Below are positions 42,124-51,092 of a DNA stretch of 64,000 bases, piece by piece. Where the stretch lies: NCBI RefSeq assembly GCF_047123815.1, contig NZ_CP138920.1, forward strand, positions 3,184,950 through 3,248,949. Direction: 5' to 3'. The number at the start of each line of letters is the position of its first letter. Position 1 is the stretch's first letter. Origin of the DNA: Maricaulis sp017643475. GTDB lineage: Bacteria; Pseudomonadota; Alphaproteobacteria; Caulobacterales; Maricaulaceae. The notes under the pieces were generated by a model that was given only the letters and a program-made list of their open reading frames with translations, was not told the origin of the DNA and ran no database searches. The translations under genes and the position numbers were made by a program.

Positions 42124-42805
42124 TGCCGTTCTTGAACTGCGCGATATCGAGCGGACCTATGTGACCGAAGCCGGTGATCTGACGGTCCTGCGCGGGGCCA
42201 ACCTGACGCTGAACCCGGGAGAAATTGTCGGCCTGATCGGGCCCTCCGGTTCCGGCAAGTCCTCCCTGTTGCATGCAGCGGGTTTGCTGGAACGACCCGA
42301 TGCCGGTGAAGTGGTCATTGCTGGTCAGAACACCCGGGAACTCTCTGACCGCGGACGCACGGCGCTGCGCCGCTGCGAGGTCGGGTTTGTCTACCAGTTC
42401 CACCACTTGCTGCCTGAGTTCGACGCGCTGGAAAACGTGGTCCTGCCGCAACTGGTTGGCGGCAAGGGTGTGCGACGTGCACGCGAGCATGCCACCGAGC
42501 TTCTGACGGGGCTCGGTCTTGGCGAACGCCTAACCCATGCGCCGTCTCAATTGTCCGGCGGTGAGCAGCAGCGGGTCGCCATCGCACGTGCCCTGGCCAA
42601 TGAACCACGGGTACTGCTGGCGGACGAGCCAACCGGCAATCTCGATCCGGCGACGTCGGAGAGCGTCTTCCTGGCGCTTCAGTCCGCGGTGAAGGAGAGG
42701 GGCGCTGCGGCTCTTATCGCCACGCATAATCACCAGCTGGCAGAGCGCATGGATCGTGTTGTCACGCTGGAAAACGGACGCCTGACGGCGTTCGAACCGG
42801 CCTGA
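42116..42805 (+). CDS. lolD: Lipoprotein-releasing system ATP-binding protein
   Basis: 229 residues. ABC ATPase with Walker A GPSGSGKSS (about residues 42-50), Q-loop YQFHHLLPEFDALENV, signature LSGGEQQRVAIARALAN, Walker B LLADEPTGNLD and switch His in ATHNHQLAE. The FHHLLPEF sequence after the Q-loop is a LolD marker. Overlaps lolC by 8 bp. Confidence 0.97.
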   Translation: MSDAVLELRDIERTYVTEAGDLTVLRGANLTLNPGEIVGLIGPSGSGKSSLLHAAGLLERPDAGEVVIAGQNTRELSDRGRTALRRCEVGFVYQFHHLLPEFDALENVVLPQLVGGKGVRRAREHATELLTGLGLGERLTHAPSQLSGGEQQRVAIARALANEPRVLLADEPTGNLDPATSESVFLALQSAVKERGAAALIATHNHQLAERMDRVVTLENGRLTAFEPA

Positions 42806-42843
42806 CTGCGGAACAAATTTGGAACAAAAATTCGAATCGGGTG

Positions 42844-42873
42844 TTGACGGCGGCCTTTATCGTCGAATAGAAC
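42844..42873 (+). promoter_or_regulatory. Predicted promoter for small membrane ORF
   Basis: -35 TTGACG (42844-42849), 18-bp spacer, -10 TAGAAC (42868-42873). It lies 31 bp upstream of the 31-residue ORF. Confidence 0.45.
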
Positions 42874-42903
42874 AAATCAAGAACATTGGTTTGGGAGGGC
42901 GTT

Positions 42904-42999
42904 ATGCGCCGCATGATTCAAGATATGTCCGCTGCTACTGCAATTCTTGGCTTCACCTGGATGATCACGATGTGGGGCTCTATTTTAGGCGCGTCCTGA
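42904..42999 (+). CDS. 31-residue single-span membrane protein
   Basis: A short ORF (MRRMIQDMSAATAILGFTWM, then ITMWGSILGAS, stop TGA 42997-42999). Strong ribosome site GGGAGGG at 42893-42899 four bases before ATG, and a predicted promoter upstream. The centre (ATAILGFTWMITMWGSILG) is one hydrophobic helix, and the N-terminus is basic, as expected for a small inner-membrane protein with N-in topology. It fills the otherwise empty 260-bp gap between lolD and dnaE. Unrecognised; supported by signals only. Confidence 0.6.
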   Translation: MRRMIQDMSAATAILGFTWMITMWGSILGAS

Positions 43000-43065
43000 T
43001 CGCGCTAGTCTGCCGGGATTCGTGCGCCCTCTAGCGGCGCGGGTCCGGGCACTCAGGAGATCAAC

Positions 43066-46000
43066 ATGGACACGAAGCTTCCCTTTGTGCATCTGCGCGT
43101 CCGGTCTCCTTATTCGCTCCTTGAAGGGGCGATCCGCATTCCCAAAATGGTCGATGCCTGCCAGGCCTATGGCATGCCCGCCATCGCGCTGACCGACACC
43201 AACAACCTGTTTGGCGCGCTGGAATTCTCCGAGAAGATGGCCGGGGCCGGGATCCAGCCCATAGTCGGCATCACGCTCTCGGTCCGGGTATCCGATCCAC
43301 ACCCCGGTGAGCGCGCTGCCCCGGATGGCACGCTGGCGCTCTACGCGCAGAATGCCGAGGGTTATCTCAATCTGATGGCGCTGACATCCGCCGCCTTCCT
43401 CGATGTGGATGGTGCGGAAGAGCCGCAGGTATCGCTGGATAATGTGCTGGAACACAGCGCCGGCTTGATTGCTCTGACCGGCGGGCCTGACGGGATTCTC
43501 AATAAGTATGTTGTGACTGGACGAGAGGCGGAAGCGGCGGATGTGCTGGGGCGATACCAGGTGGCATTCGGAGATCGTCTCTATGTCGAACTACAGCGCC
43601 ACGGTCTGGCCGAAGAACTGACCGCCGAGGACTGGCTCGTCGACGAAGCTTATGCCCGTGACCTGCCACTGGTCGCCACAAACGAGGCCTTTTTCCCGGA
43701 CCAGGGCATGCACCGCGCCCATGACGCGCTTCTGTGCATTTCCGAAAGTACCTATGTCTCGGTCCAGGAGCGGCGCAAGGTCACCGCAGATCACCATCTC
43801 GCCACGCCGGACGAGATGCGGGAACGCTTCAAGGACTTGCCCGAAGCGCTTGAGAACACGATAGAAGTCGCCAGTCGTTGTGCCTATCGTGTACGCACGC
43901 ACCCGCCCATCCTGCCCAGTTTTGAAACCGCCGAGGGCCGGGACGAGGCGGAGGAACTGGTCGCCCGCGCCCATGACGGTCTGACCGACCGGATTGCCGC
44001 GGGGCAGGCAAATTCCCTGCCGGAAAGCGAGTATCGCGAGCGCCTGGATTTCGAGCTCAACATCATCAAGCAGATGGGGTTCCCGGGCTATTTCCTGATC
44101 GTCTCGGACTTCATCCAGTGGTCCAAGGAAAACGACATTCCGGTCGGTCCCGGCCGTGGCTCCGGTGCGGGCTCGCTGGTGGCCTACGCCCTGACCATTA
44201 CCGATCTCGATCCCTTGCGGTTTGGCCTCCTGTTCGAGCGTTTCCTCAACCCCGAACGTGTTTCCATGCCCGACTTCGACGTCGACTTCTGCCAGGAACG
44301 GCGCGGCGAAGTGATCCGTTATGTGCAGGACAAGTATGGCCACGACCGGGTCGCCCAGATCATCACCTTCGGAACACTCCAGGCCCGTGCCGTGGTGCGC
44401 GATGTTGGGCGTGTGCTGCAATTGCCGTTCGGTCTTGTCGACAAGCTCGCCAAGCTGATCCCGGCTAATCCGGCCAATCCGGTTACCCTGGCCGAGGCGC
44501 TCAATATCGAGCCGCGCCTCAACGACATGCGGGCGGAGGACCAGGCCGTCGACAGCCTGCTGGAAGTGGCGCTGAAGCTGGAAGGCTTTTTCCGCAACGC
44601 CTCCACCCACGCCGCCGGTGTTGTCATCGGTGACCGCAAGCTTTCCGAACTCGTCCCGCTCTATCGCGATCCGCGTTCAGACATTCCCGCCACCCAGTTC
44701 AACATGAAATGGGTCGAGCCCGCGGGACTCGTGAAATTCGACTTTCTCGGCCTGAAAACCCTGACGGTGATCGCGCGGGCGCTCGGCTACATTGAGTCCG
44801 CGGGCAAGGAAGTCCCCGATATCGAGGCGGTCAGCCTGGAAGATCGCCCGACGTACGAACTCCTGGCCTCGGGAAATGCCATCGGCGTGTTCCAGCTCGA
44901 GAGCTCGGGCATGCGCGATACGCTGAAAAAGATGAAGCCTGACGCGATCGAGGATCTGATCGCGCTCATCTCGCTTTATCGACCGGGCCCGATGAAAAAC
45001 ATCGACGTCTATGTCGACCGCAAGTTCGGCCGCGCCGAGGTGGATTGCCTCCATCCTGATCTGGAAGGCGTGCTGTCGGAAACCTATGGCGTCATCATCT
45101 ATCAGGAACAGGTGATGCAGATCGCCCAGATCCTGTCGGGCTACTCGCTCGGTGAAGCCGACCTTCTTCGCCGCGCCATGGGCAAGAAGAAGAAAGAGGA
45201 GATGGACAAGCAGAAAGTCCGTTTCCTTGATGGTGCCGAAGAGAATGGCGTTGATCGTGCCAAATCCTCGTACATTTTCGAACTTGTTGCCGAGTTCGCC
45301 GGTTATGGTTTCAACAAGTCTCACGCTGCGGCCTACGCCGTCATTGCCTACCGAACCGCATTTCTGAAGGCGAACTACCCTGTTGAATTGATGGCCGCGC
45401 TGATGTCGCTCGACGCCGCTAACACTGACAAGCTTGCTGCTTTCCACCAGGAAATCCGCCGCATGGGCATCACGGTTCGACCGCCGGATGTAAACGCATC
45501 CAATGCCGATTTCTCGGTCGAAGAGGGCTGTGTACGTTTTGCCCTAGGCGCCATCCGCAATGTCGGTTTTTCTGCGATGGAACACATTGTTGCCGAACGC
45601 GATGCCAAGGGGCCGTTCAAGGATCTCTACGACTTTGCCGAGCGCATTGATCCACGTCAGGTCAATCGCCGCACGTTCGAAAACCTTGCCAAAGCGGGCG
45701 CTTTCGACACCATGGAACCCGACCGGGCCAAGGTCATCGCGTCTGCGGAAATCCTGCTCTCCATGGCCCAGCACGCTGCTGAACAGCGCGAGAGCGCCCA
45801 GGCCAGCCTGTTTGGCGGCGGTGGTGGCGAGGTCGAGCTACAGCGGCCCAACCTGCCCGAACCTGAACCTTTTACCGCCCAGCAGCGTCTGGACGAGGAA
45901 TTGTCAGCCATCGGCTTTTATCTCTCCGGCCACCCGTTGGACGATCTGACGGAACAACTCGCAGGCCGCGGCGTAGTGATGTTCGCGGAAAGCACGGGCC

Positions 46001-46518
46001 GCGTGCTTGAAGGCGCTACGGCCTTGCGATTGAGCGGAGTGGTCCGTCGGCGTCAGGAGCGTGTATCCAACAAGTCCGGCGAACGTTTTGCCTGGGTCAC
46101 CCTGTCCGACCCGACGGGCGAGTTCGAGGTCTTTGTGGCGCCGGAGCTTCTGCGCACCTCTCGAGACCAGCTGGAAAGTGGTACAGCCGTTCTGGTCAAT
46201 TGCCGTGTCGATAATCGAGACGAGCAAATCAGCTTCTTTGCTGACCGGCTGGAAGTTCTCGATACCCGGATGGCGGCGCACAGTCTGAAAATCCGTCTCG
46301 ACGACCCTTCCGCTCTGGCCGGGATCAAGGCGCGGCTCGACCGGGCCAACTCCCGTTCGGATGCCCAACTGGACGCGGCGGTCGATCTGTTCGTGCCGCT
46401 GCGCGATGGTGGGGAAGCCGAGATCCGGCTGCCGGGGCGCCATTGCGCTGATGCTGCGGTGCAAGCCGCGCTTCGTGCGGTGAGGGGCGTTGCCAGCATT
46501 GATGCGGAGCTGGCGTGA
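43066..46518 (+). CDS. dnaE: DNA polymerase III alpha subunit
   Basis: 1150 residues; the replicative polymerase, DnaE1 type. N-terminal PHP domain (FVHLRVRSPYSLLEGAIRI, ALTDTNNLFGALEF), then the catalytic PDFDVDFC with Asp403, Asp405 and Asp407, GPGRGSGAGSLVAYAL, and C-terminal helix-hairpin-helix and OB-fold regions (RRRQERVSNKSGERFAWVTLSD). GGAG is placed seven bases before ATG 43066. Length is normal. Confidence 0.97.
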   Translation: MDTKLPFVHLRVRSPYSLLEGAIRIPKMVDACQAYGMPAIALTDTNNLFGALEFSEKMAGAGIQPIVGITLSVRVSDPHPGERAAPDGTLALYAQNAEGYLNLMALTSAAFLDVDGAEEPQVSLDNVLEHSAGLIALTGGPDGILNKYVVTGREAEAADVLGRYQVAFGDRLYVELQRHGLAEELTAEDWLVDEAYARDLPLVATNEAFFPDQGMHRAHDALLCISESTYVSVQERRKVTADHHLATPDEMRERFKDLPEALENTIEVASRCAYRVRTHPPILPSFETAEGRDEAEELVARAHDGLTDRIAAGQANSLPESEYRERLDFELNIIKQMGFPGYFLIVSDFIQWSKENDIPVGPGRGSGAGSLVAYALTITDLDPLRFGLLFERFLNPERVSMPDFDVDFCQERRGEVIRYVQDKYGHDRVAQIITFGTLQARAVVRDVGRVLQLPFGLVDKLAKLIPANPANPVTLAEALNIEPRLNDMRAEDQAVDSLLEVALKLEGFFRNASTHAAGVVIGDRKLSELVPLYRDPRSDIPATQFNMKWVEPAGLVKFDFLGLKTLTVIARALGYIESAGKEVPDIEAVSLEDRPTYELLASGNAIGVFQLESSGMRDTLKKMKPDAIEDLIALISLYRPGPMKNIDVYVDRKFGRAEVDCLHPDLEGVLSETYGVIIYQEQVMQIAQILSGYSLGEADLLRRAMGKKKKEEMDKQKVRFLDGAEENGVDRAKSSYIFELVAEFAGYGFNKSHAAAYAVIAYRTAFLKANYPVELMAALMSLDAANTDKLAAFHQEIRRMGITVRPPDVNASNADFSVEEGCVRFALGAIRNVGFSAMEHIVAERDAKGPFKDLYDFAERIDPRQVNRRTFENLAKAGAFDTMEPDRAKVIASAEILLSMAQHAAEQRESAQASLFGGGGGEVELQRPNLPEPEPFTAQQRLDEELSAIGFYLSGHPLDDLTEQLAGRGVVMFAESTGRVLEGATALRLSGVVRRRQERVSNKSGERFAWVTLSDPTGEFEVFVAPELLRTSRDQLESGTAVLVNCRVDNRDEQISFFADRLEVLDTRMAAHSLKIRLDDPSALAGIKARLDRANSRSDAQLDAAVDLFVPLRDGGEAEIRLPGRHCADAAVQAALRAVRGVASIDAELA

Positions 46519-46943
46519 TCCGCCCTGGTTCGCATTGATTGAAATGACACCGATCCATCTTAAGCACGCCACCAAAGACGGGCTGGATGGCATTGGCTTT
46601 TTTGTTCCGGGCTTTGCCTTGGCAGAGGATCATGATCAAGTGCGCATCAGGCTTGAACGCTCTGCTCGACAAGCGTTTGAACGCCATCGTCTTCGTCATC
46701 CGGACATCAAAGGCCAACCGATCATCACTACCGATGGCGTCAGGAAGTGTAACTGGCTCGTTTTCATTGTGCTGCGTGGCAGCAGATTGTTTCCAGTAGG
46801 CATGGATTTCACCTGGTATCCTGCTGAAAACGACAGACCAGAGCCCTGATCTGACGATCAATCTCGCTATTCGTTTTCGTGCGGAGCCATGCCGTGCATC
46901 TCACCCCTGCATAATTGATAGCACAAAAGCCGGATGAGCCTGC
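46519..46943. other. Gap between dnaE and the rpsB promoter: no supported gene
   Basis: About 425 bp. Short ORFs on both strands (plus 46544-46846; minus 46325-46861 crossing dnaE) have no recognisable motif or ribosome site. I see no RNA gene, and no clear terminator after dnaE. Confidence 0.5.
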
Positions 46944-46972
46944 TTGCATTACTCAAAAGAGGTGCCTATAAG
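46944..46972 (+). promoter_or_regulatory. Strong predicted promoter for rpsB-tsf
   Basis: TTGCAT (46944-46949), 17-bp spacer, TATAAG (46967-46972). This places transcription start near 46979 and gives a ~106-nt 5' leader. Confidence 0.65.
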
Positions 46973-46986
46973 CCGCCTCATTACGC

Positions 46987-47061
46987 ACACGGAGCTCCGG
47001 CGGGCGCCTTGTCTGCCGCTCCGGTGTCGTTTGTTTGCGCAAGCGACTCCGCTCCGTGGAG
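46987..47061 (+). promoter_or_regulatory. Structured 5' leader of rpsB
   Basis: Hairpin 1 at 46987-47027: ACAC-GGAGC pairs with GCTCC-GGTGT and inner CGGCGG with CTGCCG. Hairpin 2 at 47047-47061: CTCC/GGAG. Both precede the AAGGAT ribosome site. S2 represses its own mRNA in E. coli through a leader; whether this one does is inference. Confidence 0.4.
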
Positions 47062-47084
47062 GCCAACCGGAAAAGGATACATCG

Positions 47085-47939
47085 ATGGCTCTCCCTGAAT
47101 TCAGCATGCGCCAGCTGCTCGAAGCTGGTTGTCACTTCGGACACCAGACCCACCGCTGGAACCCGAAGATGAAAGACTACATCTTCGGCGATCGCGCCAA
47201 CATCCACATTCTTGACCTGTCCCAGACGGTGCCGCTGTTGCACCAGGCCCTGGTCAAGGTCCGCGATACTGCTGCCAAGGGTGGCCGTATTCTCTTCGTC
47301 GGCACCAAGCGCCAGGCCTCCGACCCGGTTGCCGCGGCTGCTTCTCGCTGTGCGCAGTACTATATGAACCAGCGCTGGCTCGGCGGTACGCTGACCAACT
47401 GGGCCACGATTTCCAACTCCATCGCGCGTCTGCGTGAGCTGGAAGCCATGTTTGATAGCGAAGGCGGTGTTGACGGCCTGACCAAGAAAGAACAGCTGAT
47501 GCTCACCCGTGAGCGCGAGAAGCTGGAGCGCTCGCTGGGCGGTATCAAGGACATGGGCGGTACGCCGGACCTGATGTTCGTGATCGACACCAACAAGGAA
47601 GCGATCGCCATCCAGGAAGCCAAGAAGCTGGGCATCCCGGTCGTTGCTATCGTTGACACCAATTGTGATCCGGACCCGATCGACATGCCGATCCCGGGCA
47701 ATGATGACGCATCCCGCGCGATCTCGCTGTATTGCGACCTGATCGCCGACGCTGTTCTGGACGGTATGGCAGACAGCCAGCTGGCCATGGGCGTTGATCT
47801 GGGTGAAGCAGAAGCTCCGGTTGAAGCCATGCTGGCTGCCGAAGACGCTCCGGCGGAAGAGGCGGCTCCGGCTGCTGAAGCCGCCGAAGAGGCTGCTGCT
47901 CCGGAAGCGTCCTCTAAATCTGACAAGACCGAAGCATAA
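47085..47939 (+). CDS. rpsB: 30S ribosomal protein S2
   Basis: 284 residues from ATG 47085; the ORF is open further upstream but the ribosome site AAGGAT fits this start. Family segments: LLEAGCHFGHQTHRWNPKMK, GRILFVGTKRQA, YYMNQRWLGGTLTN, FVIDTNKEAIAIQEA, PVVAIVDTNCDPDPID. The last 40 residues are an Ala/Glu-rich tail (AEDAPAEEAAPAAEAAEEAA), common in alphaproteobacterial S2. Forms an operon with tsf. Confidence 0.98.
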   Translation: MALPEFSMRQLLEAGCHFGHQTHRWNPKMKDYIFGDRANIHILDLSQTVPLLHQALVKVRDTAAKGGRILFVGTKRQASDPVAAAASRCAQYYMNQRWLGGTLTNWATISNSIARLRELEAMFDSEGGVDGLTKKEQLMLTREREKLERSLGGIKDMGGTPDLMFVIDTNKEAIAIQEAKKLGIPVVAIVDTNCDPDPIDMPIPGNDDASRAISLYCDLIADAVLDGMADSQLAMGVDLGEAEAPVEAMLAAEDAPAEEAAPAAEAAEEAAAPEASSKSDKTEA

Positions 47940-47976
47940 GCTTCGTTAGCAACTCTATTTATTCCAGGAGAATCCG

Positions 47977-48912
47977 ATGGCCGCGATTACTGCTGCTCTC
48001 GTGAAGGAACTTCGCGAAAAAACCGGCGTTGGCATGATGGACTGCAAGAAGGCGCTGAACGAGACGGACGGCGATTTCGAAGCCGCTGTTGACTGGCTGC
48101 GCAAGAAAGGTCTGTCCAAGGCCGCCAAGAAAGCTGACCGCGTTGCTGCGGAAGGCCTGGTTGCCGTAGCGACCGATGGTGCCAATGGCGCTGTTGTAGA
48201 GGTCAACTCTGAAACCGATTTCGTTGCCCGCAACGAAAAGTTCCAGGCTGCTGTTGCCGAGATCGCCAAGCTGGCCCTGACCACCGACGCGACAGTCGAA
48301 GCGCTCAACGCTGCGACCCTGCCGTCCGGTGAAACGGTTGAAGCGACACTGACGAACCTGATCGCCACGATCGGTGAGAACATGTCCCTGCGCCGCGTCT
48401 TCAAGCTGGACGCCGGAACGGGTGTTGTTTCCTCCTACGTGCACAATGCTGCTGCTGACGGCATGGGCGCGCTGGGCGTTATCGTTGCGCTCAAGTCCGA
48501 AGGCGATGCCGGCAAGCTGGCCGAGCTGGGCCGCAAGATCGCCATGCACGTCGCTGCCGGTTCCCCGGCTGTTGCCGTTGCCGTTGATACCGATGGTGTC
48601 GACAGCGCGATCGCTGACAAGGAACGCGAAGTGTTCGCTGACCAGGCACGTCAGTCCGGCAAGCCGGAGCAGATCGTCGAGAAAATGGTCGAAGGCCGTA
48701 TGCGCAAATTCTACGAAGAAGTTGTGCTGCTGAAACAATCCTTCGTCATGGACCCGGACAACACGATTGAACAGGTTCTGGCCAACGCTTCCAAAGAACT
48801 GGGCACGCCGGTTGAGATCGTTGGCTTCCAGCGCGTCGCCCTGGGCGAAGGCGTTGAGAAGAAAGAAGAAGACTTCGCCGCTGAAGTTGCTGCTGCAACT
48901 GGCCAGGCCTAA
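47977..48912 (+). CDS. tsf: Elongation factor Ts
   Basis: 311 residues; nucleotide exchange factor for EF-Tu. N-terminal VKELREKTGVGMMDCKKALNE, then the core motif SETDFVARNEKFQ (EF-Tu contact) and AMHVAAGSPAVA. Preceded by CCAGGAGAATCCG at good spacing. Followed by a hairpin terminator. Confidence 0.98.
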   Translation: MAAITAALVKELREKTGVGMMDCKKALNETDGDFEAAVDWLRKKGLSKAAKKADRVAAEGLVAVATDGANGAVVEVNSETDFVARNEKFQAAVAEIAKLALTTDATVEALNAATLPSGETVEATLTNLIATIGENMSLRRVFKLDAGTGVVSSYVHNAAADGMGALGVIVALKSEGDAGKLAELGRKIAMHVAAGSPAVAVAVDTDGVDSAIADKEREVFADQARQSGKPEQIVEKMVEGRMRKFYEEVVLLKQSFVMDPDNTIEQVLANASKELGTPVEIVGFQRVALGEGVEKKEEDFAAEVAAATGQA

Positions 48913-48925
48913 GTCAAAAACAGCC

Positions 48926-48956
48926 AGCGCCGGAGCTTTTCAGCTCCGGCGCTTTC
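48926..48956 (+). terminator. Terminator after tsf
   Basis: AGCGCCGGAGCT / AGCTCCGGCGCT perfect 12-bp stem with a 4-nt loop, followed by a short TTTCTG tract. The weak T run suggests partial read-through into pyrH, which lies 16 bp away. Confidence 0.7.
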
Positions 48957-48972
48957 TGTATGCTGCCAGACC

Positions 48973-49746
48973 GTGACCGACTCAGCTTCCTCCACGCCAT
49001 CAGGCGCCAGCAATCCGCCGCAATTCCGGCGGGTTCTTCTTAAGGTTTCCGGTGAAGCCCTCATGGGCTCCCAACAATTTGGTATCGACCTGGAAACCGC
49101 CAATCGTATCGCGCAAGAAGTCAAACAGGCCGTCGAAGGCGGCACCGAGATGTGCCTCGTCATCGGCGGCGGCAATATCTTTCGGGGATTGTCTGGCGCC
49201 GCCAAGGGCATGGACCGCACCGCTGCCGATTATATGGGCATGCTGGCGACGGTGATGAATGCCTTGGCCATGCAAACCGCTCTTGAAAGCATTGGTGTTC
49301 AGACCCGTGTGCAGTCGGCCATACCGATGACCACTGTGTGCGAACCCTATATCCGTCGCCGCGCCACGCGGCACATGGAAAAGGGGCGTGTTGTCATCTT
49401 TGCTGCCGGGACCGGAAACCCGTTTTTCACTACCGACACGGCTGCTGCGTTGCGCGCCGCCGAGATGGGCTGTGATGCTCTGTTCAAGGGCACCCAGGTC
49501 GACGGTGTCTATACGGATGACCCGAGGACGAATTCGGACGCGGAACGTTATGATAAACTCGATTACCTCGATGTCCTGACCCGCGACTTGCGCGTGATGG
49601 ATGCCTCGGCCGTGACGCTGATGCGCGAAAACCGTATTCCGATCGTGGTGTTCAGCATCCATGAACAGGGCGGCCTGGCCAAGGTTCTGGCCGGTGAGGG
49701 TGTGTGTACGACTATCGGCAAGGTGCGTTCGCAAGAAACCGCCTGA
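48973..49746 (+). CDS. pyrH: Uridylate kinase
   Basis: 257 residues, GTG start. UMP to UDP kinase of the amino-acid-kinase fold, needed for nucleotide and UDP-sugar supply. Motifs: RVLLKVSGEALMG, VIGGGNIFRG, ADYMGMLATVMNALA and AAGTGNPFFTTDTAAALRAAE. The first 17 residues are extra and variable. No good ribosome site precedes the GTG; read-through of the tsf terminator or leaderless initiation is possible. Confidence 0.96.
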   Translation: MTDSASSTPSGASNPPQFRRVLLKVSGEALMGSQQFGIDLETANRIAQEVKQAVEGGTEMCLVIGGGNIFRGLSGAAKGMDRTAADYMGMLATVMNALAMQTALESIGVQTRVQSAIPMTTVCEPYIRRRATRHMEKGRVVIFAAGTGNPFFTTDTAAALRAAEMGCDALFKGTQVDGVYTDDPRTNSDAERYDKLDYLDVLTRDLRVMDASAVTLMRENRIPIVVFSIHEQGGLAKVLAGEGVCTTIGKVRSQETA

Positions 49747-49772
49747 CCGCAACAGAATAAGGGGAGAGACCC

Positions 49773-50330
49773 ATGAGCGATTATGACGAGGACGATCTGA
49801 AACGCCGCATGGAAGGCGCGATCGATTCGCTGCGCAAGGAGTTTGCCGGTCTGAGAACGGGACGCGCCAGCGCCAATCTGCTCGACCCGATCAAGGTTGA
49901 AGCCTATGGCACGCCGACCCCGATCAACCAGGTTGGCACGGTCTCCGTTCCGGAGCCGCGCATGATTTCGGTTCAGATCTGGGACAAGGACATGGTGGGC
50001 GCTGTCGACAAGGCGATCCGTAATTCCCAGCTTGGTCTTAACCCGGTTGTTGAAGGTCAGCTTCTGCGGATTCCGATCCCGCCGCTCAACGAGGAGCGTC
50101 GCGCCGAGCTGGCCAAGCTGGCCGGTAGCTATGCTGAGAACGCCCGCGTTGCTGTGCGCAATGTACGCCGCGACGGCATGGATGGTCTGAAAAAGCTGGA
50201 AAAGGATGGCACGCTGTCCGAGGACGAACACAAGTCCTTTGCCGACGACGTCCAGAAACTGACGGATGACGCGATCAAGAAGATCGACGAAAACCTGAAG
50301 ACCAAACAAGAAGAAATCATGCAGGTCTGA
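49773..50330 (+). CDS. frr: Ribosome recycling factor
   Basis: 185 residues, normal for the family. With EF-G it splits the post-termination ribosome. LRKEFAGLRTGRASANLLDPI, YGTPTPINQVG and the C-terminal hinge region ALRNVRRDGMD (seen as VRNVRRDGMDGLKKL) are typical. AAGGGGAGAG stands before ATG. Confidence 0.97.
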   Translation: MSDYDEDDLKRRMEGAIDSLRKEFAGLRTGRASANLLDPIKVEAYGTPTPINQVGTVSVPEPRMISVQIWDKDMVGAVDKAIRNSQLGLNPVVEGQLLRIPIPPLNEERRAELAKLAGSYAENARVAVRNVRRDGMDGLKKLEKDGTLSEDEHKSFADDVQKLTDDAIKKIDENLKTKQEEIMQV

Positions 50331-50354
50331 CGACCTGAGCGAGGCGACACTTCT

Positions 50355-51092
50355 ATGAGCGAGACCGCATCGGACAGAACGAGCGTTCCGCAGCATGTCG
50401 CCATCATCATGGATGGGAATGGCCGCTGGGCGCAGCAGCGCGGCCGGCCCCGTACTTTCGGTCATTCCAAGGGTGTTGAGGCTGTCCGCCGGGTCGTTGA
50501 AGCCGCCGGAGACATGGGGATTCACACCCTGACCCTGTTCAGCTTTTCAACCGAGAACTGGAACCGTCCCGCCGATGAGGTCGGGGCGTTGTTCGAGTTG
50601 ATGAAACGCTATGTTGCCGCGGACCTGAAATCGCTAAAACAGCGTGGTGTGCGTATTCGCATCATCGGTCGGCGGGAGGACTTGCGGGAGGACCTGGCGG
50701 AGATTGTGGGCCAGGCCGAGGCCGAAACCGCCAGCAATACCGATTTCAACCTCAATATCGCATTCAATTATGGGGGTCGGGACGAGATCCTGCGTGCGGC
50801 ACAAAACCTAGCGCGCGCTATCCACGCCGGTGATCTAAGCGTTGACGCGATCGATGAGGGCCGTTTTTCCGGAGCTCTTGATACGGCGGGGCTGCCCGAT
50901 GTGGATCTGATGATCCGCACGAGCGGTGAACAGCGCATTTCCAACTTCCTGCTCTGGCAGGCCGCTTATGCGGAGTTCCACTTCACCGATGTGTTGTGGC
51001 CCGATTTCGACGAGGCCGAGCTGGCTCGAGCGCTGGAGGCCTTCAAGAACCGCGACCGGCGTTATGGAGGCGTTGATGCCGGAGCGGCATGA
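50355..51092 (+). CDS. uppS: Undecaprenyl diphosphate synthase
   Basis: 245 residues; cis-prenyltransferase making the C55 lipid carrier for peptidoglycan and LPS. Catalytic Asp20 in VAIIMDGNGRWA, then HSKGVEAVRRVVE, FSFSTENWNRP and the C-terminal LMIRTSGEQRISNFLLWQAAYAE. It overlaps cdsA by 17 bp. Confidence 0.97.
   Translation: MSETASDRTSVPQHVAIIMDGNGRWAQQRGRPRTFGHSKGVEAVRRVVEAAGDMGIHTLTLFSFSTENWNRPADEVGALFELMKRYVAADLKSLKQRGVRIRIIGRREDLREDLAEIVGQAEAETASNTDFNLNIAFNYGGRDEILRAAQNLARAIHAGDLSVDAIDEGRFSGALDTAGLPDVDLMIRTSGEQRISNFLLWQAAYAEFHFTDVLWPDFDEAELARALEAFKNRDRRYGGVDAGAA

Noticed and set aside
46544..46849. Plus-strand ORF of about 100 codons after dnaE
   Set aside because: Starts without a ribosome site and has no recognisable pattern; cannot be supported without conservation data.
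46325..46861. Minus-strand ORF running from the dnaE-rpsB gap into dnaE
   Set aside because: No family, no ribosome site, large overlap with dnaE.
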